Origin: a virus
DNA length: 32,200 bases
Reading direction: 5' to 3' (one strand)
IMG/VR virus record: IMGVR_UViG_3300042331_000061
Span: 1-32,200 of that record
Part shown: positions 22,868 to 27,256 of the stretch, one piece after another
Layout of the letters: each line of letters starts with the position of its first letter
How positions within the stretch are numbered: the stretch's first letter is position 1
The notes under the pieces: generated by a model
What the model was told of the DNA's origin: nothing
What the model saw: the letters and a program-made list of their open reading frames with translations, nothing else
The model's database searches: none
Translations under genes and position numbers: made by a program

Positions 22868-22952
22868 CGCCGCCCGAAACGGTCCCCAGGATCCCCAGCG
22901 GATCCCGGGGCCGTCCGGCGGGAGCGTCATTCCCGCCGCTGATGATGGGCAG
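22868..22952 (+). promoter_or_regulatory. Twin-hairpin leader element, copy 2
   Basis: It begins CGCCGCCCGAAACGGT as in copy 1. Hairpin A (22879-22914) pairs ACGG with CCGT, CCC with GGG and GGATCC with GGATCC. Hairpin B (22917-22937) pairs GGCGGGA with TCCCGCC around the loop GCGTCAT. It ends TGATGATGGGCAG. Stem sequences differ from copy 1 but pairing is kept, which points to a selected structure. It lies directly before a four-gene cluster. Confidence 0.65.
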
Positions 22953-22980
22953 TATTCCCCAGGAGAAAGTAGGAGACACT

Positions 22981-23187
22981 ATGAAGGCGATTATCTACGT
23001 CGAGGTGGACAACCGAGACAAGCTGGAGCGCGTTTGGGATTCCCTCCAGGCATCCGTGGAGTCCCGCGAGGTCTCGGGTTTCTTCACGCTGACCATTGAC
23101 GGCAAGGCTTGTCTCCAGGAGCCGCACCGGCGGGACCTGGACAAGCTGGCGGAAGTGCTGGAGGTTGCGGAAGGGGGTGCCAAGTGA
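22981..23187 (+). CDS. Unknown 68-aa accessory protein
   Basis: Begins KAIIYVEVDNRDKLERVWDS and ends EVAEGGAK. The ATG with GTAGGAG upstream is preferred to a long 5' extension that would read through the twin-hairpin element. Alternating strand and helix suggests a small alpha/beta fold. The 3' end carries the ribosome site and GTGA overlap for the next gene. Function unknown. Confidence 0.7.
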   Translation: MKAIIYVEVDNRDKLERVWDSLQASVESREVSGFFTLTIDGKACLQEPHRRDLDKLAEVLEVAEGGAK

Positions 23188-23441
23188 CCAACCAAGAACG
23201 CGCCGAACGTGCCGACGAAACGCTCGATAGGTACGCAACTGAATCGAGTTTCCTCCGTCCACGGGTTTACCACGGTCCGGACGAAACGAACGCCTTGCAA
23301 TCTCTTCTTACGGATTCCCTCCATCTATTCGGGACCGATGCCGTCGTTGAGGCTCTGCGATTGGCTCGGGTTGAGCATGAGTATGAGGAGGCCACCGCCG
23401 CTGCCGAGGGTCTTTGTTTGTATGAAGGGGGTGCCAAGTGA
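23184..23441 (+). CDS. Unknown 85-aa protein, paralogue of the next gene
   Basis: GTG start coupled to the upstream gene. The N-terminus (NQERAERADETLDRYA) and the C-terminal helix (DSLHLFGTDAVVEALRLARVEH) align with the following 74-aa protein (NEERARRADEAIAVYA; DAMHLLGRDAVRDSLRMAEIHH). The two look like a tandem duplication with divergence. No motif gives a function; similar short NEERA-type proteins are familiar from plasmids and phages. Confidence 0.7.
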   Translation: MTNQERAERADETLDRYATESSFLRPRVYHGPDETNALQSLLTDSLHLFGTDAVVEALRLARVEHEYEEATAAAEGLCLYEGGAK

Positions 23442-23662
23442 CTCGCAACGAAGAACGCGCACGAAGGGCCGACGAAGCCATTGCCGTCTATGCGTCGAGA
23501 TACAGCCCCCAGGAGAAGCCCGATCCGGATGCCTGGGAGGAAGTGCTGACCGACTTCATCACCGACGCGATGCACCTGCTGGGCAGGGATGCGGTCCGTG
23601 ATTCCCTCCGGATGGCCGAGATTCATCACCAGGCCGAGCTTGAGGAAGGGGGTGCCGAGTGA
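23438..23662 (+). CDS. Unknown 74-aa protein, paralogue of the previous gene
   Basis: GTG start at a GTGA overlap. Pattern: NEERARRADEAIAVYASR, a short Pro-rich link (QEKPDPDAW), then a helix with FITDAMHLLGRDAV. It lacks about ten central residues compared with its upstream paralogue. It ends EEGGAE, whose codons again make the ribosome site for the next gene. Function unknown. Confidence 0.7.
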   Translation: MTRNEERARRADEAIAVYASRYSPQEKPDPDAWEEVLTDFITDAMHLLGRDAVRDSLRMAEIHHQAELEEGGAE

Positions 23663-23892
23663 AGCTCATCTCCTCAGATTCCCGTGGGCTTGCCATCCAT
23701 GTCACCGGGGCGGAGTTGGATTCCCTCCTCTATCTCCTGGGGGAGGGTTGCGAACATCTCTACGCCATCTCGGGAGACGAGTTGGTTGACTCGGATACCC
23801 GGAGGAATGCGCGTACGATGATGCTCCGTGGGGAGCGCATGAGTGCGTCACTTGCGGAGATTCGGGATGACGCAAGGGCTTCCCTCCGATGA
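23659..23892 (+). CDS. Unknown 77-aa accessory protein
   Basis: GTG start at the GTGA overlap. The first half is strand-like and hydrophobic (KLISSDSRGLAIHVTGAELD, LLYLLGEG); the second is a charged helix (RRNARTMMLRGERM, SLAEIRDDARASLR). Last clear gene of the coupled cluster. No known domain recognised. Confidence 0.65.
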   Translation: MKLISSDSRGLAIHVTGAELDSLLYLLGEGCEHLYAISGDELVDSDTRRNARTMMLRGERMSASLAEIRDDARASLR

Positions 23893-23931
23893 GCAATTCC
23901 ACTCATCACCCTGAGTAACCTGGATCCACCG

Positions 23932-24030
23932 ATGGGCACCCTCCTCGCCGTCTATTCCCTCCCGGTTGTCCTGCTGATCCTCTTCGGCATCCTCGGGTGG
24001 ATCCTCGATCCTCCCGACACTCGCCCCTAG
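23932..24030 (+). CDS. Possible 32-aa single-pass membrane peptide
   Basis: A short frame encodes MGTLLAVYSLPVVLLILFGI and then LGWILDPPDTRP, i.e. one clear transmembrane segment. The ribosome site is weak (GGAT). Small membrane peptides are common in phage early regions, but so short a frame can occur by chance. It lies between the last coupled gene and a strong terminator. Confidence 0.4.
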   Translation: MGTLLAVYSLPVVLLILFGILGWILDPPDTRP

Positions 24031-24073
24031 CATCCGCAATTCCCGCGGGTACCATTCACCTACCTACTTTCTG

Positions 24074-24105
24074 CCCCCTCCCAGGATTACGCCCTGGCGA
24101 GGGGG
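24074..24105 (+). terminator. Terminator closing the accessory operon
   Basis: A 12-bp stem with one bulge: CCCCCTC and CCAGG pair with CCTGG and GAGGGGG around the loop ATTACGC, followed by the T-rich TATGTCTTTCTC. It ends the cluster that begins at 20408. Confidence 0.6.
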
Positions 24106-24158
24106 TATGTCTTTCTCGGCCTGGGTGTATTCCCGTATGCGTTTCGGGGGTGCCGTAG

Positions 24159-24413
24159 GTGAATTGGGGGAAAGTTCCTGATTCCCCTCTTGACTTGATG
24201 TCTCTATGTGGTGACAATTCCCCGCGCATGACCGTGTACGAGACGAAAGCGGTGCTGTACCGGCGGATTGCCGAGCTTGAACGCCTGGTGGATTCCCTCC
24301 GGGAGGCCCTCAATTCCCCCAAGGAGCGCAAGGATGCGGATGCAGGATCTTCAGGTGGATGTGGCGGTGGAGTATCTCCGGGCGAGGGCGAGGGCGGAAG
24401 CGGGAGCCCTTGA
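24159..24413 (+). CDS. Unknown small coiled-coil protein
   Basis: A frame of up to 84 aa. The central helix VLYRRIAELERLVDSLREAL is a good leucine-spaced coiled coil; the Gly/Ser-rich end lies inside the next gene and may be under little selection. The GTG start has GGGGG 8 nt upstream, in a context that resembles the GTGA junctions further left. An ATG at 24228 is an alternative and would be nearly leaderless behind the promoter at 24190. The long overlap with the next gene lowers confidence. Confidence 0.45.
   Translation: MNWGKVPDSPLDLMSLCGDNSPRMTVYETKAVLYRRIAELERLVDSLREALNSPKERKDADAGSSGGCGGGVSPGEGEGGSGSP
24190..24218 (+). promoter_or_regulatory. Sigma70-like promoter after the terminator
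   Basis: TTGACT, a 17-bp spacer, then GACAAT. It lies about 85 bp beyond the operon terminator and inside the 5' part of the preceding frame. It would restart transcription for the genes leading to the regulator and integrase. Confidence 0.5.
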
Positions 24414-24564
24414 CGTCCACCCCGACTCCATCATGCTGAACAAGGCGGCTGACCTCCTGGCTTCCCAGAAGGAAGCTCTTGCTTCCCTGCGTGAGCTGAA
24501 GGAAAGGATCGTTTCCCTCCAGCGCCAGGTTGCCGAGTACGAGTGCAGGGAGATCCAGGGATGA
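24334..24564 (+). CDS. Unknown 76-aa helical protein
   Basis: ATG with AAGGAG 7 nt upstream, the best ribosome site in this stretch. The protein is helical: VDVAVEYLRARARAEAGALD, then LNKAADLLASQKEALASLRE and a Lys/Arg/Glu helix to the end. Probably a small DNA- or protein-binding helper. The last codons (CAGGG) precede the next ATG, which overlaps the stop (ATGA). Confidence 0.6.
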   Translation: MRMQDLQVDVAVEYLRARARAEAGALDVHPDSIMLNKAADLLASQKEALASLRELKERIVSLQRQVAEYECREIQG

Positions 24565-24905
24565 TCCGGCGTCGTGTTGCTCGGCTGACCCGGGATTATG
24601 GGTTGGACCCGGAGGTACACAATTTGGAAGACGGCAGCAAGAAATGGCCTTGTGTTCGGGATCTGTACGGTTACAATTCCCCGGAGCGCCGGCTCGAGCG
24701 GCGGGTGATCCGGGGTTTGCTTGCCAACCCCTTCTCCCGGGAGTTCCGCTTGGTTCGGGGTGACCTGGAGCGTTCCTTGGGGTCCGGTTGGCGAGAGCTA
24801 GTGGACCGCAAGAGGCTTCGGGCCGTGCAGTACCTCGTCTGCGAGTCATGCGTGGGGGTGTCCCTGCGGCTCATGGGCGACACAATGATCGTGAGGGTCG
24901 CATGA
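24561..24905 (+). CDS. Unknown 114-aa basic protein
   Basis: Begins IRRRVARLTRDYGLDPEVHN and is rich in Arg, with a helix SPERRLERRVIRGLL and a C-terminal strand GVSLRLMGDTMIVRV. Coupled on both sides by ATGA overlaps. The charge suggests nucleic-acid contact, but no named domain is visible. Confidence 0.6.
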   Translation: MIRRRVARLTRDYGLDPEVHNLEDGSKKWPCVRDLYGYNSPERRLERRVIRGLLANPFSREFRLVRGDLERSLGSGWRELVDRKRLRAVQYLVCESCVGVSLRLMGDTMIVRVA

Positions 24906-25330
24906 GGATTCTCGTCTCTTCCCTTCGGTTCCGCTGGGTGCATCTCGACCTCGAGACTCTTCCCGGACCGCAACTGTACCTCAACATCTTCCGTAAGTGG
25001 GACTTCTTCATGGACTTGCGGATGTCTCGTCGGTATGATCGTCACCATGAGCACGAATGCCAAGAGGCTGCTGGGGGTGATCCGCGTCCTTCGCTCGGTG
25101 GATCCGGAGATGCCGCTCCTGTATGCGGGGATCTTCATGGAGGTGGGTGTGCGGAGTCCGCATCCCTACATGCTGAACGAGGTCCCGGAGACCTTCGGGG
25201 TGAGCAGGGCGACCGCCAGCCGTGCCCATGCCTACCTGTCGAGCTACCTGGTGAACACGGGGCTCACCAAGAGGCCGGGGCTTGGCCTGATCCGCAGCGA
25301 GGCAAGTCCCGAGAACCGGCGGTGTCTTGA
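24902..25330 (+). CDS. Doubtful frame, possibly a decayed small gene
   Basis: An ATGA-coupled ATG with GAGGG upstream opens a frame whose first 40-45 residues look real (RILVSSLRFRWVHLDLETL, then LYLNIFRKWDFFMDLRM). The rest is Gly/Pro/His-rich and lies out of frame over the regulator gene at 25047, as expected for a shadow. The original gene may have lost its stop, or only the first part is meaningful. The promoter at 25011 sits inside it. Confidence 0.35.
   Translation: MRILVSSLRFRWVHLDLETLPGPQLYLNIFRKWDFFMDLRMSRRYDRHHEHECQEAAGGDPRPSLGGSGDAAPVCGDLHGGGCAESASLHAERGPGDLRGEQGDRQPCPCLPVELPGEHGAHQEAGAWPDPQRGKSREPAVS
25011..25039 (+). promoter_or_regulatory. Sigma70-like promoter of the regulator gene
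   Basis: TGGACT, a 17-bp spacer, then TATGAT. Transcription would start about 7 nt after the -10 box, at or next to the ATG at 25047, giving a leaderless mRNA. No ribosome site precedes that ATG. Confidence 0.5.
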
Positions 25331-25397
25331 GCTGACCCTGACTGCCAAGGGGAAGGCCGTGTACGAGCAGGTGATGAACGCACTCGAAAGGAAGTAG
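25047..25397 (+). CDS. MarR-like winged-helix regulator
   Basis: A 116-aa protein. A helix (STNAKRLLGVIRVLRS), then PLLYAGIFMEVG, a helix-turn-helix-like PETFGVSRATASRAHAYLSS (about residues 50-69), a wing (LIRSEASPENRRCLELTLT) and the C-terminal dimer helix TAKGKAVYEQVMNALERK. This follows the MarR order, including the usual LTxKG just after the wing. In phages such a protein next to an integrase is a candidate lysogeny regulator, though MarR-type genes are not classical repressors. An ATG four codons earlier is possible; I prefer this one because it coincides with the expected transcript start. Confidence 0.7.
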   Translation: MSTNAKRLLGVIRVLRSVDPEMPLLYAGIFMEVGVRSPHPYMLNEVPETFGVSRATASRAHAYLSSYLVNTGLTKRPGLGLIRSEASPENRRCLELTLTAKGKAVYEQVMNALERK

Positions 25398-25406
25398 AGG
25401 AACGAC

Positions 25407-25952
25407 ATGAAGTGGATCGTGATGGCATGGCAGAGCTGTGATCGGCAGAAGATGGACATTCCAATTCCGGGCCTGACCAAGTACCTCCAGGACAGGTGGC
25501 CGTCATCCGCGCCGTTGGAGCGCAGGGACAGGTTCATGGCTGAGGTCGAGAAGGCCCTCGGTTGTGAGGAACCGTTTGAGATCGGGGACGACTGCATCAA
25601 GACGACGTTTCTGGATATCTATTCCCACACCGCGGTCTTCCCGGAGAGCAAGGCCCCGGTACTGGAGTACAACGACCGCGACGAGGACATGCCGTGGGTG
25701 TGGAAAGGCGACTCTTCCGAAAAGGACTGGAAGTATGGGGGGACGGTCTTCGAGGTGCAGGAGTGCTCCAACCTCGACGAGGCCCGCCGGGCTGCCAAGT
25801 CTCTCGACAAGGGGTGCGAGAAGGACGCTTCGGACAAGACGGACATCGAGGCTGAGGATGCCCTCACGCGCCTTGAGCGACATTGGGGCAACCTGATGGA
25901 CAAGGTCCCCGGCCTGCCGGTTCCACGCGAGTTCCCCGAGAAGGTGGCCTGA
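25407..25952 (+). CDS. Unknown 181-aa protein before the integrase
   Basis: ATG with GAGGAA upstream, 9 nt after the regulator stop, so probably in the same transcript. The protein is acidic with several Trp (KWIVMAWQSC, MPWVWKGDSSEKDWKYGG) and a C-terminal helix LTRLERHWGNLMDKV. Not recognised. Its position between regulator and integrase suggests an excisionase or control role, but it is longer than usual excisionases and shows no helix-turn-helix. Confidence 0.7.
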   Translation: MKWIVMAWQSCDRQKMDIPIPGLTKYLQDRWPSSAPLERRDRFMAEVEKALGCEEPFEIGDDCIKTTFLDIYSHTAVFPESKAPVLEYNDRDEDMPWVWKGDSSEKDWKYGGTVFEVQECSNLDEARRAAKSLDKGCEKDASDKTDIEAEDALTRLERHWGNLMDKVPGLPVPREFPEKVA

Positions 25953-25954
25953 CC

Positions 25955-27013
25955 ATGCCGGTGACCAAGCGCAACAACTCATGGCAGGCTTCTGTGATGC
26001 ACGGCGGCAAGCGTGTGCGCTACTCCTTCAGGACCGAGCAGGAGGCCCGGGTGTGGGAGAAGGAGGCGGAGCTTGCGGTGGTGAAGGGGATTTCCCCGCC
26101 GCCCAGGGAGATGGTCGAGACTCCCTCGGGGAAGGTCTCGAGGCCCCTGATCGAGCTCTATCGCCTGACCCACCAGACCCGTTGGGCGTCGTGCTGGAGC
26201 GATGCGATGACCGAGCTCGGGCTGCGGGTCACCAAGGAGCTCGGTGAGGACACCGACGTCTCCACCATCGACTTCGGGAGGATCGCGTCCTGGATCGGTG
26301 ACCTCCGCAAGGAGGGGCTGACGCAGGCGACGATCAACCGCAGGCTGTCCGCGCTGTCCACCATGCTCACGGTGGCGAGGCGGATGGGATGGATCTCGGA
26401 GAAGCCCCAGATCCCTCTCTCGAAGGAGGCCCGCACGGAGCGGCGCTACCTCACCTTCGAGGAGGAGCGGATGATCCTGGCGCAGCTCGAGGGCCGGCGC
26501 GAGTGGGGCCTGGTGGTGGTGGCTGCGGACACGGGGCTCCGCATCGGGGAGCTGGTCTCCCTGAAGTGGCGCTCGGTGAGGCCCGAGAGCGTGACGGTGG
26601 AGAAGTCAAAGAACGGGAGTGCCCGGACGGTCCCGCTGACCAAGCGGGCACGGGAGGTCATCATGGGGATTCCCCGGGATGGCGATGGCCCGTTCTGCGG
26701 GATGAACCCCCATGAGGCCAGCCGGCGGTTCAAGGCTGCTGCGGTGTCGGCGGGGATCCTGGACAAGGGTGTCGTGTTCCATTCCCTGCGGCACACCTGC
26801 GCCTCGAGGCTGGTGCAGGCGGGGGTGGACCTGATGCGTGTGAAGACCTGGATGGGGCACAAGGCGGTGGCAACGACCTTGATCTATGCCCACCTCGCTC
26901 CGCAGTCGCTATCGGACGTTGTGTCACGGTTGGATGAGTGCATCGGAGAGAAAATCTCCTGCGAAATCGGTGACACAATCTGTGGCAGAATTGGCACACT
27001 TTCGGCGGGGTGA
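25955..27013 (+). CDS. int: Tyrosine integrase
   Basis: A 352-aa site-specific recombinase. The N-terminus (NNSWQASVMHGGKRVRYSF and the following EQEARVWEKEAEL) is the arm-site-binding domain. A SAM-like core-binding domain follows (about 95-175; TQATINRRLSALSTML). The catalytic residues are visible: Arg in TGLRIGEL (about 194), Lys in EKSKNG, His-x-x-Arg in HSLRHTCAS (about 276-279), His in MGHKAV and the nucleophile Tyr in IYAHLAP (about 310). The 3' end contains one candidate arm site, and attP lies 24 nt beyond the stop. An intact enzyme is expected, so the phage is probably able to form lysogens. Confidence 0.95.
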   Translation: MPVTKRNNSWQASVMHGGKRVRYSFRTEQEARVWEKEAELAVVKGISPPPREMVETPSGKVSRPLIELYRLTHQTRWASCWSDAMTELGLRVTKELGEDTDVSTIDFGRIASWIGDLRKEGLTQATINRRLSALSTMLTVARRMGWISEKPQIPLSKEARTERRYLTFEEERMILAQLEGRREWGLVVVAADTGLRIGELVSLKWRSVRPESVTVEKSKNGSARTVPLTKRAREVIMGIPRDGDGPFCGMNPHEASRRFKAAAVSAGILDKGVVFHSLRHTCASRLVQAGVDLMRVKTWMGHKAVATTLIYAHLAPQSLSDVVSRLDECIGEKISCEIGDTICGRIGTLSAG

Positions 27014-27020
27014 TTGATAA
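26991..27020 (+). promoter_or_regulatory. Weak candidate promoter before the tRNA fragment
   Basis: TTGGCA, an 18-bp spacer, then TGATAA. The start would fall about 10 nt before the first base of the tRNA-Leu fragment. The -35 box coincides with an arm-type repeat, so the match may have another cause. Confidence 0.3.
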
Positions 27021-27036
27021 TACCCCTCACAAATCA

Positions 27037-27083
27037 GCCGGCGTGGCGAAATAGGCAGACGCAGCGGATTCAAAAGTCGGTGC
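27037..27083 (+). other. attP: attP: 5' half of tRNA-Leu(CAA) plus phage half-site
   Basis: Bases 27037-27075 read as the 5' half of a bacterial tRNA-Leu: acceptor strand GCCGGCG, T8-G9, D-arm with GCG ... GGCAGA ... CGC, anticodon strand GCGGA and loop TTCAAAA with anticodon CAA. The tRNA match stops exactly at the end of the loop: the next bases are GTCGG instead of the TCCGC needed to close the stem. The 8-base flanks GCAGCGGA (27061) and GTCGGTGC (27076) form an imperfect inverted repeat around the 7-base loop, the layout of core-type integrase sites. The integrase stop is just upstream. P-SSP7 is reported to carry a similar tRNA-Leu match downstream of its integrase. Confidence 0.85.
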
Positions 27084-27256
27084 GTAGTGTGTAACGGAAG
27101 CAAGACAGTTGCAGCGGAATGTGTGCTGGGAGGGCTCCGATGCGGAAATTGGCACACCCTGCCACTTCCGCTTCAGAGACATAGGCGGAGTCGTGACATC
27201 AATGTGACACGGGTTGTGCCAAACACGGCCAGGGAAGGCCGGGAACGGAACCAGGG

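Larger units (their letters stand above)
26991..27222. repeat. Candidate integrase arm-type sites (TTGGCACA)
   Basis: TTGGCACA occurs at 26991-26998 and 27149-27156 in direct orientation, and inverted as TGTGCCAA at 27215-27222. The three copies bracket the attP core, and the neighbouring bases are also similar (AATTGGCACAC in two of them). Weaker relatives (GTGACAC) occur at 26970 and 27204. Confidence 0.5.

Noticed and set aside
27037-27110. A complete tRNA gene
   Set aside because: Only the 5' half up to the anticodon loop is present; no variable arm, T-arm or CCA end follows.
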